Below are positions 1 through 7,098 of a stretch of 12,300 nt of DNA, one piece after another. Position 1 is the stretch's first letter. Every line of letters starts with the position of its first letter. This DNA comes from JBBRGG01 sp038240875 (lineage in GTDB: Bacteria; Planctomycetota; Phycisphaerae; Phycisphaerales; UBA1924): positions 1 to 12,300 of the forward strand of contig JBBRGG010000097.1 of the NCBI GenBank assembly GCA_038240875.1, in the 5' to 3' direction. The translations under genes and the position numbers were made by a program. A model generated the notes under the pieces. It ran no database searches and was not told where the DNA came from. It worked only from the letters and a program-made list of their open reading frames with translations.

Positions 1-805
1 GGCCACGAACCCAGCCAAGGGCAACGCGATCAACCGCGAGCAGTCGGCACAGGTCGTTGGTGAACTGGAGTACGCAGGCCTTGAAGCCGCTGTTCCAGCC
101 GCCCTGCGATTCGCCTCGCGCCGCCGAACCATCGCGCACAAGCCCGCCTGCAGGGCCACCGGTCATGTTGACCGAAGCAATGAGTCTAGTTGCAAGCTCG
201 AGCGAAGCAGCGGAGGTCATTGCACGCCGAAGCTGCTGCCCGGTCGCGTGCGCATGGGCATATCCCGCAAGAACTTCGACCAGCGCCATCGTTGTTTGCA
301 ATGCTTGCTTGGAACGCCCATCGAGCACCATCGTCACGATCGCCATGGGTTGCGTGATCGGCGTAGTTTCGCTAGTACCAGTGACAAAGATCGGGACCGC
401 GAGCACATATCCCGCGCTCTGTGAAGCGTCGTAGAGCTGATCGCGATTCTCGAAACCAAACGCGCGAGATTGGCCACTAGTCGCCGCAGAACGAGCCGCC
501 GACTTGACGTCTTGGGCTTGGTCGATTGCTTTTTCGTCGACGCGTGCGTTCATTCCACTATTTAGACTACCGCCATCACCACTCTGCGCGAAAGGCCACA
601 TCATGGTGGCGACAGGCTCGGGCCCATCGAGGCTTTGATCGCGCCCGGACTGGAGCCCCCAAAGGATCGCCTGCCTTGCACCGGCGACTTGGCCGAGCAC
701 ACCAAGCAATCGCACAAGGAACGTGCCATCGTCGCCTGCGGGCGCGACAAGCTCCGCGACAACGCGTTGCCAACCGGGCGCTCGAATGTTCGACAGATCG
801 ATCAA
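1..805 (-). CDS. Tandem GAF-domain protein, partial (C-terminus off the left edge)
   Basis: An open minus-strand frame of 268 codons runs without a stop to the window edge. I place the start at a TTG whose upstream GGGAGG lies 5 bases away, a strong Shine-Dalgarno; a GTG seven codons earlier (position 826) has a weaker one. Residues about 15-195 look like a GAF-type sensory domain: a helix, a strand around AILWGLQ, then GYVLAVPIF and PMAIVTMVLDG strands and a long helix. A second GAF-like region begins near residue 198 (SLELATRLIASVN) and continues with FTNDLCRLLAVDRVALGWV up to the edge. No signal peptide is seen. It lies 60 bases after the stop of the HlyD-type adaptor gene on the same strand, so the two are probably cotranscribed. 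In some planctomycetes such GAF regions sit in proteins that continue into an HlyD-like part; that part, if present, is outside the window. The GAF call rests on pattern only. Confidence 0.72.
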   Translation of the reverse strand, partial: MIDLSNIRAPGWQRVVAELVAPAGDDGTFLVRLLGVLGQVAGARQAILWGLQSGRDQSLDGPEPVATMMWPFAQSGDGGSLNSGMNARVDEKAIDQAQDVKSAARSAATSGQSRAFGFENRDQLYDASQSAGYVLAVPIFVTGTSETTPITQPMAIVTMVLDGRSKQALQTTMALVEVLAGYAHAHATGQQLRRAMTSAASLELATRLIASVNMTGGPAGGLVRDGSAARGESQGGWNSGFKACVLQFTNDLCRLLAVDRVALGWVRG

Positions 806-865
806 GAACGCCTCCCAAGTGTGCACAAACTTTCGCCGTGCCTGAAAAATAATCGAATTATCTCA

Positions 866-2053
866 TTACTCTGGGCGTATGCCACTGTCTGGCGTCGCAG
901 TTACAGAAGTCGTGATCGTGCCTCCAGCGGCTTTCACTTGCGCAATCACAAGCTCTGTGGGAACTTTGAACCGAGTCCACGATTCGTCGCCCGCGATCAG
1001 CCTGCCTTCGCCTTTGGGGTTGGCAAGTTCAACACGAATACGACGACTTCTGCTCGACAGGTCGGTCGTCGGCGCAACTTCAATCACCTTGCCTTGGACA
1101 ATGCGGGGCACGCCCGCCGCTCCCATGAGCACCCACGCCGGATCGCCAACCTTGAGCGAGAGCGTTTCAACTTCGCTCATTGGTGCCGGCGTGTCGATCC
1201 AGAGCGAATCTACGTTCACAACGCGAACGACCTTGTCTTGTTCAGAGACAGATTGGCCCACGTCGCCTTGGATCGAGTCGATCTGGCCATCAAAGGGCGC
1301 ACGAAGCAGCAACTTTTCAACGCGGGCTTTACGCGCCTTGAGCCCGACGCGCTCTTGCGCCTGCGATTCTTTCGCGGCTTCAAAATCCAAGCGGGCGCGG
1401 TCCGAAGTAAGCTTTGCACGATCAAACTCTTGCTGATTGCTGCCACCGTTTTGAAAGACTTTGGTAATGCGTTCAAGTTCGAGCACCGAAAGATCCATCG
1501 CGGCTTTCGCGGCGAGCACCGGCACCTCGCTGTTAGCACGCATCTCTTGCAGATCAAGAAACGCCTGATCTTCCACGTCGTCGCCACGCACCATCAACTG
1601 ATCTTTCGCGACGTCTTGCCCGCCTCGAACGAGGATCTCGTTGATCCGCGTTGATAACGAGAACCCAATCACCGCATCACGGCTTGGACGCGTGACAGCG
1701 CGAGTACCCGCGAATTCACGTATGATTCGGCTATCAAGCTCGCCCTTGGCAGCCGTGCTCGGCGAAGTGCTCGGCGATGTACGCGTGTTTGAACCTCCTG
1801 CTTGCGCACGTATCGACGCATGGGCACCAACGCTCCCGTCAGCAATGCCGACTTGCTCTGATCGAGTTTGATCAGATCGAGTTTGGCTTGCTTTTTGCTG
1901 GAGTGCGTGATTCGTTTCGGACTCGTTGCCGCGGGTGATTTCCTGGCGTCCTGAAGACGTTAGGGTTGGGCTTGCTGATTGGGCTGCCGCTATCGCGGCG
2001 GCAAACCCTAAGGCTAGCACCACGCCCGCGGCTGTCGGGCGTGCTCTACTCAT
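866..2053 (-). CDS. HlyD-family / RND efflux periplasmic adaptor protein
   Basis: This 395-residue protein is a membrane-fusion-type adaptor that would link an inner-membrane transporter to the outer envelope. Residues 1-25 form a signal peptide (arginine-containing start, AAGVVLALGFAAAIAAA core, likely cut near AAA-QS). Residues 27-118 are low-complexity and rich in Ser, Gln and Thr, with a duplicated QTRSD/QTRSE unit. Two lipoyl-like half-motifs flank a helical hairpin: about 123-160 (IGFSLSTRINEILVRGGQDV) and about 246-285 (LLLRAPFDGQIDSIQGDVGQ). The coiled-coil arm lies at about 165-245, and a beta-barrel follows (VDSLWIDTPAPMSEVETL, then a KVIEVAPTTD region). No transporter partner is in the window; the next gene on the same strand is the GAF protein. 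The start ATG has GAGG only one base upstream and a TATAGT box at 2059-2064, so the transcript may be almost leaderless. Confidence 0.88.
   Translation of the reverse strand: MSRARPTAAGVVLALGFAAAIAAAQSASPTLTSSGRQEITRGNESETNHALQQKASQTRSDQTRSEQVGIADGSVGAHASIRAQAGGSNTRTSPSTSPSTAAKGELDSRIIREFAGTRAVTRPSRDAVIGFSLSTRINEILVRGGQDVAKDQLMVRGDDVEDQAFLDLQEMRANSEVPVLAAKAAMDLSVLELERITKVFQNGGSNQQEFDRAKLTSDRARLDFEAAKESQAQERVGLKARKARVEKLLLRAPFDGQIDSIQGDVGQSVSEQDKVVRVVNVDSLWIDTPAPMSEVETLSLKVGDPAWVLMGAAGVPRIVQGKVIEVAPTTDLSSRSRRIRVELANPKGEGRLIAGDESWTRFKVPTELVIAQVKAAGGTITTSVTATPDSGIRPE
1860..1884. repeat. 15-bp-period direct repeat inside the adaptor gene
   Basis: The ten bases GATCGAGTTT occur at 1860-1869 and again at 1875-1884, exactly 15 bases apart. 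On the coding (minus) strand the unit encodes five residues, giving QTRSD followed by QTRSE in the disordered linker after the signal peptide. The period keeps the reading frame, so it looks like a small in-frame duplication. Confidence 0.7.
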
Positions 2054-2058
2054 ACCTC

Positions 2059-2064
2059 ACTATA
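2059..2064 (-). promoter_or_regulatory. Candidate -10 box (TATAGT) of the adaptor gene
   Basis: On the minus strand TATAGT ends five bases before the ATG at 2053, which would place transcription initiation at or next to the start codon. No convincing -35 hexamer lies 16-18 bases upstream; that space is filled by a G-rich run (minus-strand complement of 2067-2083). This is a guess from a hexamer match only. Confidence 0.3.
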
Positions 2065-2491
2065 CACCCCGCCCACCCCCGCCTGTTCCATCTACCCAAT
2101 TGATACGAGAGACTCCTTTCGTTCCAGAGAAGATTGGGCCATACTCAACTCGTTTCGAACACAACCACAACGAAACTACGATTACACGATAGGATTTTGT
2201 TAGTTCGCTCGCGAGTTCAGCTATCCCGGGTCATCTTCTTCGCGCTACCCTTAAGAATCGATCGCGGACACACAAGTCTTGGCTTGAGCCAGCTTCCGAA
2301 ATAGGCTTCGCATAAAGAGGATCGGCCAGAAATTTGGCAGAACTTCAAATGGCGTTCCAACTCGCACACGCTCTTTGGGGGAAAAGACCATTTCCATGCC
2401 TAGCCGTGGATCGAGATAAGTTCACGCACCTACTTGGCGCTCTCAAGCGAACCCACCTACTTCGATAGGCACCACAGAATCCGCCGTCATC

Positions 2492-2503
2492 CTCCTATAG
2501 GAG
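2492..2503 (+). promoter_or_regulatory. 12-bp perfect palindrome overlapping the aminotransferase ribosome binding site
   Basis: CTCCTATAGGAG is identical to its reverse complement. Its right half contains the AGGAG Shine-Dalgarno that precedes the GTG start at 2512 by eight bases, and its left half, CCTCCT with the preceding base, mimics the anti-Shine-Dalgarno. In RNA it can fold into a 4-bp CUCC/GGAG stem with a UAUA loop. It could mask the ribosome binding site, or be a DNA operator for a dimeric repressor. Which, if either, cannot be decided from sequence. Confidence 0.42.
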
Positions 2504-2511
2504 CATCCGCA

Positions 2512-3696
2512 GTGATTACCGCCGTTGCACCAGCGTCCACCCCAACACCCGTCCCCGCAGCCGTCCCTGCACCCATTCCCGCACCCGTTCCAACCGTTCC
2601 TTTCATGTCTACAGCCCTTACTCAGGCCGACATCGACGCCGTAAATAGCGTTCTTAAGTCTGGCATGCTTCGGGCCGCCAAACGCTGCGACGAACTTGAA
2701 CAACGTTGGGCCGCCATGACCGAGGCTAAGCACGCGATGACCTGTGCCAACGGCACCTGCGCCCTCCAACTCGCGTACGAGCCCCTCTTCCAATGTGGCG
2801 ACGAAGTTCTCGTGCCCGCATGGTCTTACATTGCCACCGTGTCCATGGTCGTCGCCCGCGGCGGCATCCCCGTCTTTGTCGAAGCCCTCGAAGACACCTT
2901 CCAAATCGACCCCTCCGACGCTGCTCGCAAGGTCACGTCCAAAACTCGCGCAATCGCCGCCACGCACCTCTATGGCTGCCCCGCCGATATCGACGCCATC
3001 CAAGCCCTCGCCAAGGCATCCAACTTGAAGGTCATTTACGACGCCGCCCAATCTCACCTCGCCACGTACAAAGGTAAGCCCATCGGTAACTTCGGCGACG
3101 CCGTCACCTACTCCATGTACGCCACCAAAAACCTCGCCACCGGCGAAGGCGGCCTGGTCACTTGCAACGATGACGCTCTCGCCCGGCAGATCAAGCTCCT
3201 CCGTTCTCATGGAGAGACCGACAAATATCTTCACGAACAAGTCGGTTACAACTATCGCATGAACGACATGGCTGGCGCCATCGGCTGTTCGCGCCTTGAT
3301 CGCCTCCCATCGCAGACCGCCATCCGCCAATCAGTCGCCACCCGTTACGACGCGATCGTCTCCACGATCCCAGGCCTTACGCCCCCCACCATCACCCCCG
3401 GCGCGACTTCCGCCTGGCACCTCTACACCATCAAACTCGACCTCCCCCACTTCACCTGCTCCCGCGACGAATTTTGCAAGGCTCTAATGGCCCTTGGCGT
3501 TCCTACCGCCGTTCACTACCCACGCGGCCTCACCCAGCAGCCCGCGCTTTCTCGCTTTGTCAAAAACGACACGCCCATCGCCGATCGCATGTCGTCGATA
3601 GTCTTCAGCCTTCCCATGCACCACGACCTCACCGACGCGCACATCGCCCAAGTCGAGTCCGCCCTTCGTGCCACTGCGGCTAAGTTCAAGCGTTGA
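2512..3696 (+). CDS. DegT/DnrJ/EryC1/StrS-family PLP-dependent sugar aminotransferase
   Basis: This 394-residue protein belongs to the fold-type I aminotransferases that transfer an amino group, usually from glutamate, to a keto-sugar nucleotide. Residues 31-55 carry the family opening (FMSTALTQADIDAVNSVLKSGML); PLP-binding features follow: the CANGTCAL loop near 78-85, D177 in DAAQSH (pairs with the pyridine nitrogen) and K206 in SMYATKNLATGEGG (the Schiff-base lysine). GYNYRMNDMAGAIG and the C-terminal HYPRGLTQQPAL region are also typical, and the length is normal. I chose the GTG at 2512 because AGGAG lies eight bases upstream; an ATG at 2605 would remove a Pro/Ala tail of about 30 residues, and a TTG at 2434 would lengthen it. 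Two glycosyltransferase genes follow on the same strand, suggesting glycan synthesis. The sugar substrate cannot be named. Confidence 0.93.
   Translation: MITAVAPASTPTPVPAAVPAPIPAPVPTVPFMSTALTQADIDAVNSVLKSGMLRAAKRCDELEQRWAAMTEAKHAMTCANGTCALQLAYEPLFQCGDEVLVPAWSYIATVSMVVARGGIPVFVEALEDTFQIDPSDAARKVTSKTRAIAATHLYGCPADIDAIQALAKASNLKVIYDAAQSHLATYKGKPIGNFGDAVTYSMYATKNLATGEGGLVTCNDDALARQIKLLRSHGETDKYLHEQVGYNYRMNDMAGAIGCSRLDRLPSQTAIRQSVATRYDAIVSTIPGLTPPTITPGATSAWHLYTIKLDLPHFTCSRDEFCKALMALGVPTAVHYPRGLTQQPALSRFVKNDTPIADRMSSIVFSLPMHHDLTDAHIAQVESALRATAAKFKR
2548..2595 (+). repeat. Degenerate 12-bp tandem repeat encoding a PVPA tail
   Basis: Four 12-base units (2548-2559, 2560-2571, 2572-2583, 2584-2595) encode PVPA, AVPA, PIPA and PVPT just before the aminotransferase core. 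The units differ at a few positions, so the array has diverged. It probably makes an extended, flexible N-terminal arm; if the real start is the ATG at 2605 it would instead be leader sequence. Confidence 0.65.
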
Positions 3697-3823
3697 ACCG
3701 ATACAACAAAGTCTCCAGCTTTCAGTCAAGCTTGGAACCCGATCGTTTCTCTCACGCGTTCTAATCCGCGATCCTTGGCCACGGCTTACCAATTTCCTCG
3801 CACTATTTTGTCGCCTTAATTGC

Positions 3824-5425
3824 ATGACCCCACCATCTACTCCAACCATCACGGCTCCGACGCTTACCCAGCAACCTTCGCTCGCAAAGCCTGCTGTGTT
3901 AGGACTCGAAGCACTCACGCCCAGGCCCGAAATCCCAGGCTCCGCCGCGCACGCCCAACCACCTCTACGCCCTTGGCGCGTCTGCATTGTCTCTCCGTGC
4001 TTTAACCGCAAAGCAGATCTCGCTCTGCTTCTGAACGACATCGCCAAGCAAGACCTCCGTGGCATCCAGCTCTGGTGCGTAGTTGTTGACAACGCCTCGA
4101 CCGACCCGCTCTCCACAATCCCCGTCCCCGCTGGCATGAGCGTCGAATTCGCCCGCATGCCCAGCAACACCGGCGGCTCCGGCGGCTTCAACGCTGGCAT
4201 GGCTCGCGTCCTCAAGGGCGAAGGCCTTTCCGGAAACTATCCCCCGCCAGATTTCATCTGGTGGCTCGATAGCGATGCCCGCGTCGCTTCCACCGCACTT
4301 CGCGAACTCGTTCGCGTTTTGGCTCAGCGGCCCGATATCGGCGCACTGGGCTCAGGCATGCGCGATATTTCCACAGGCCGAATCTGGGAAATCGGTGGCA
4401 GAATCTGGAAGCGAAACGGCGCCATCGGCCCAGCCGACATCGGCGCAGTTGACCGCCGCCTCTTAACCCGCGCCAGCTACGTCGCCGCCTGCTCCGCACT
4501 TGTTCGCCGAGACGCCGTCGAACGAACCGGCCTCTTCCCCGACAATTTTATCTACTACGACGACGTGGATTGGTGCGTGAACATGCGCATCGCTACCGGG
4601 CTTAAATGCCGGGCCACGATCCGCTCGCGTGCGTACCACCCGCCAGCGGACCGCCGCTTTGCCACGTGGTCGAGGTATTACATCAGCCGCAATGGATTCT
4701 CGATGATGCACCTCTTGGGCTTGGGGCCAATTGCTCGTGCCAAGCGTGTCTTCATGGAGATCAACCGCGCCTTTGCCCAGTCGATCATGGGCCTTCCCGA
4801 ACTTTCCGAACTCCACCTGCGTGGCTTGGCCGACGCTCGCGCCAACAACTTCACGCAAGTCGAACCAAAAAACTTGCTCAAGCCACTCGGCTTTAAGCCA
4901 TTCAAAGACCTTCCCGCCACAATCGAAGCCTCGCTCAAAGCTCACAGCGAATCCAAAGGCCGCCCCGCGACCTTCTGGGCACATCCGCTCCTGCGCAGCC
5001 GAATTGCAGGCCTCGAAGACTTCACCAAAGCAATCAAAACCATGTCGATCAAGTGGCCGACAACCCACCACGAATGGACGACCCGCGCCCTAGGCGGCCA
5101 TCTCGCCAAAGATGGCGTGGGCGCACTTACTCGACTCTTCTTTGGCCCGACCGCCGACGTCGCCATCGTCCCTACAGGCTGGCCCAGTTGCTGGTTCCGC
5201 GCTCGCACCATCATCCAAATCACTAGCGAAGGCTTCCTCGTTCGTGAGATTCATCGCACGCGCGAAGTCAAACGCGCTACCAGTGTTCTACTGCAAGGTG
5301 TTAAGTTCGCTATTTCCATGGCTCTTAATGCCCCGGGCCCTCGGCCTCTAATACCCGCGCCCGCCCGACTTGCAACCGCAATGCAAGACCCATTCCCCAA
5401 CGCGCAACCAAGCCTCAAGGCCTAA
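3824..5425 (+). CDS. Family-2 glycosyltransferase, GlfT2/rhamnosyltransferase-like
   Basis: This 533-residue protein should transfer a sugar from a nucleotide donor on the cytoplasmic side of the membrane. The GT-A domain starts at about residue 50 (WRVCIVSPCFNR); D89 in VVVDNASTDP sits at the usual nucleotide contact, the DxD metal motif is D149-S-D151 in WWLDSDA, and D246-D-V-D-W250 in FIYYDDVDW matches the catalytic-base region. YHPP (H272) and RYYISRN (284-290) are typical of galactofuranosyl/rhamnosyl-type enzymes. The C-terminal 220 residues form an extra domain I cannot assign. The first 48 residues are Pro/Thr-rich and look disordered. The ATG at 3824 is chosen because an in-frame earlier start at 3668 would overlap the aminotransferase and encode unrelated sequence; no Shine-Dalgarno is visible. 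A 127-base gap follows the aminotransferase, so it may have its own promoter. The next gene starts nine bases after its stop. Confidence 0.88.
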   Translation: MTPPSTPTITAPTLTQQPSLAKPAVLGLEALTPRPEIPGSAAHAQPPLRPWRVCIVSPCFNRKADLALLLNDIAKQDLRGIQLWCVVVDNASTDPLSTIPVPAGMSVEFARMPSNTGGSGGFNAGMARVLKGEGLSGNYPPPDFIWWLDSDARVASTALRELVRVLAQRPDIGALGSGMRDISTGRIWEIGGRIWKRNGAIGPADIGAVDRRLLTRASYVAACSALVRRDAVERTGLFPDNFIYYDDVDWCVNMRIATGLKCRATIRSRAYHPPADRRFATWSRYYISRNGFSMMHLLGLGPIARAKRVFMEINRAFAQSIMGLPELSELHLRGLADARANNFTQVEPKNLLKPLGFKPFKDLPATIEASLKAHSESKGRPATFWAHPLLRSRIAGLEDFTKAIKTMSIKWPTTHHEWTTRALGGHLAKDGVGALTRLFFGPTADVAIVPTGWPSCWFRARTIIQITSEGFLVREIHRTREVKRATSVLLQGVKFAISMALNAPGPRPLIPAPARLATAMQDPFPNAQPSLKA

Positions 5426-5434
5426 GACACCCTC

Positions 5435-6379
5435 GTGCACACTTTAATCGTGACCACGCCCACGCCCCAAACTTCTCTACCTGATGTTGGGATTAGTGTG
5501 GTGAATGATTGTCAGATTAGCGTAGTAGTAGTTTCCTACAACCGTGTCGACGCGCTCATCGAAACGTTAGCAATAATTACCTCGCTTTCCCCATTGCCAA
5601 GTCGCATCGTTGTTGTCGATAACGCATCAACCGATGATTCCGCATCGCGCGTTCGAGCCACATTCCCGAACGTACAACTCATCATCCAACCAACAAACTC
5701 GGGCGTAACCGCCTTCAACCAAGGCGTCAGAGCCTGCGATTCCGAATTTATCCTTATCCTCGATGACGACGCACGCCCCGACCCCGCTTCGCTCGCGCAC
5801 GCGCACCAGGCGATGCAACACCAACCAACGCTCGCCGCGGTCCCGCTTCTCCCCATCCATCCCAAAACCAATCGACCAGAATGGCGTGAGCAGATTGCGA
5901 CGCACAGGTTTCCGATGATGGGGTGCGCGAATCTGGTTCGCCGCAGCGCCTGGGTCGCCACAGGCGGCTATTGCGAAGCCTTCTTCCTCTATCGCAACGA
6001 CACCGATCTCGCGCTTTGTTTTCTCGCGCTCCAAACTCTCGATGGCTCGCGCCACGATGTCTACTTCAATCCCGCTTGGCACGCCTCGCACGATTCGCCC
6101 GCTGCCACGCGCAAGAGCGAACGCTGGCTCGAGTTGGCAACCCGCAACTGGATCTGGATGGCTCGTCGCCACGCACGCGGCTTCGACCGCGTCCTTGGTC
6201 CATTGCTTGGCGCGCTGTGGGCACTTTGGCTCGCGGGCGTTTCAATCTCGCGTGTAGCTCGCGTCTTTACAGGCGTATTCGCGGGAATCTTATCGCCAGC
6301 ACCAAAGCTCCCAATCGCCGTCAAGCCCGATGGTTTGGCGTACCGCGCATTGCTCCGCAAACAACTTCGCCGCGGTTGA
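5435..6379 (+). CDS. Family-2 glycosyltransferase, rhamnosyltransferase-like
   Basis: This 314-residue protein is a second GT-A enzyme, only distantly like its neighbour. ISVVVVSYNR opens the domain at about residue 28, D62 lies in VVVDNASTDD, the metal motif is D110-D-D112 in LILDDDARPDP, and the acceptor-side acidic motif is YRNDTD (186-191) in FFLYRNDTDLALCF. A following FNPAWHASHD segment supplies the usual histidine. Residues about 254-287 are hydrophobic and may attach it to the membrane. The start is a GTG nine bases after the previous stop; GTG codons about 22 residues later are alternatives, and no Shine-Dalgarno decides between them. The tight spacing means it is almost certainly cotranslated or cotranscribed with the upstream glycosyltransferase. 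Donor and acceptor are unknown. Confidence 0.87.
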   Translation: MHTLIVTTPTPQTSLPDVGISVVNDCQISVVVVSYNRVDALIETLAIITSLSPLPSRIVVVDNASTDDSASRVRATFPNVQLIIQPTNSGVTAFNQGVRACDSEFILILDDDARPDPASLAHAHQAMQHQPTLAAVPLLPIHPKTNRPEWREQIATHRFPMMGCANLVRRSAWVATGGYCEAFFLYRNDTDLALCFLALQTLDGSRHDVYFNPAWHASHDSPAATRKSERWLELATRNWIWMARRHARGFDRVLGPLLGALWALWLAGVSISRVARVFTGVFAGILSPAPKLPIAVKPDGLAYRALLRKQLRRG

Positions 6380-6416
6380 TTGCACACACACGTCGCCCTC
6401 CTAGCGCGTCGACACT

Positions 6417-7049
6417 TCAAGTACTATTTCTTGTTGTCGACTTCTGTCCAATCACCAACCCCAGCATCCATCGCCATTCCGCGTACCGATACGTGATTCC
6501 TTCGCGGTCGTGAATCGCGCGTATCTCTGCATGAGCCCACTGGGCGAGTTCTTCGTGCCAATCTTTCGCCGTGCGATCACAGAAATAAACCCGGCACCCC
6601 ATGGGCCTGGCCCAGTGGACGCCGCACGCGTTGCCTTCCAAATATGGGCAATCACCGCGTTGGTTCGCCGCGTTGAGTTCATGTTCGCCAATCTCATTCT
6701 CGCTTCTCTCACGTACACCAGCCTGCACCAGCGGCACCACCCGCGCATCCGAATCACTTCGCGCTTCCACCCTTACGGCTCGTCCCCGCGAATCAATCGC
6801 CCGCTCGTCAATCCTCACCACCACGCTCGCGGCTTCCAACCCGGTCACAAACAACAAGTGCCCCGCATTTTTAAAATTACAGCATCGTCCCGAAGCCCAG
6901 CACGCTGGTGCACGCGCCTCAATCCTTCTCGCGATCTCCGCATGCACAGTGTCGATTGCCACAACAACCCTGGGCTCGCGCGCCACCGCAAGCCACGCCC
7001 GCGCCAAGGCTTGATCTTCCGCATCGATTGGTTTATCAAACAATCTCAT
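6417..7049 (-). CDS. YkgJ-type cysteine-cluster protein
   Basis: This 210-residue protein has the cysteine pattern of the YkgJ/CxxCxxCC family, thought to bind zinc or an iron-sulfur cluster and of largely unknown role. The ligand candidates are C50, C56, C57 in CWASGRCCNF, and C134, C142, C152, C157 in CPYLEGNACGVHWARPMGC followed by RVYFC. The RPxGCRxYFC segment is the most recognisable part. It appears cytosolic, with no signal peptide or membrane helix. The ATG at 7049 is preceded by GAGGA about seven bases upstream, which fixes the start; the frame is open further upstream but with a composition (many Arg, Cys, Trp) that shows it is the out-of-frame reading of the preceding gene. It lies 49 bases after the cyclodeaminase-family gene, so the two probably share a transcript. 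Its 3' end faces the glycosyltransferase with only 37 bases between. Confidence 0.82.
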   Translation of the reverse strand: MRLFDKPIDAEDQALARAWLAVAREPRVVVAIDTVHAEIARRIEARAPACWASGRCCNFKNAGHLLFVTGLEAASVVVRIDERAIDSRGRAVRVEARSDSDARVVPLVQAGVRERSENEIGEHELNAANQRGDCPYLEGNACGVHWARPMGCRVYFCDRTAKDWHEELAQWAHAEIRAIHDREGITYRYAEWRWMLGLVIGQKSTTRNST

Positions 7050-7098
7050 CAATGTTCCTCGTGCGCCGCATGCGCGAAATCGCTTTGCTCGCACACCT

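Larger units (their letters stand above)
2054..2511. other. Divergent intergenic region
   Basis: About 460 bases separate the adaptor gene (minus) from the aminotransferase gene (plus). I see no convincing coding frame in it. It holds a C-rich run next to the adaptor start (2067-2083), a short palindrome CTCGCGAG near 2209, a tight hairpin TGGCT-tg-AGCCA near 2280, and the 12-bp palindrome at 2492-2503. An in-frame TTG at 2434 could extend the aminotransferase, but the added residues do not resemble the family. Promoters for both flanking genes should lie here; I could not assign a clear one to the plus strand. Confidence 0.6.

Noticed and set aside
635..1654. Plus-strand open frame of 339 codons opposite the adaptor gene
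   Set aside because: It is rich in Arg, His and Asn with no recognisable motif, and lies antisense to the clearly recognisable adaptor and GAF genes.
2443..3330. Minus-strand open frame of 295 codons opposite the aminotransferase gene
   Set aside because: It is Gly/Val/Asp-rich without family features and mirrors the codon bias of the real gene on the other strand.
3484..4215. Minus-strand frame of 243 codons across the aminotransferase/glycosyltransferase junction
   Set aside because: It spans the ends of two well-supported genes and shows no domain; composition is that of an antisense shadow.
4463..5071. Minus-strand frame of 202 codons inside the first glycosyltransferase gene
   Set aside because: It lies fully opposite conserved GT motifs (DDVDW, YYISRN) and has no features of its own.
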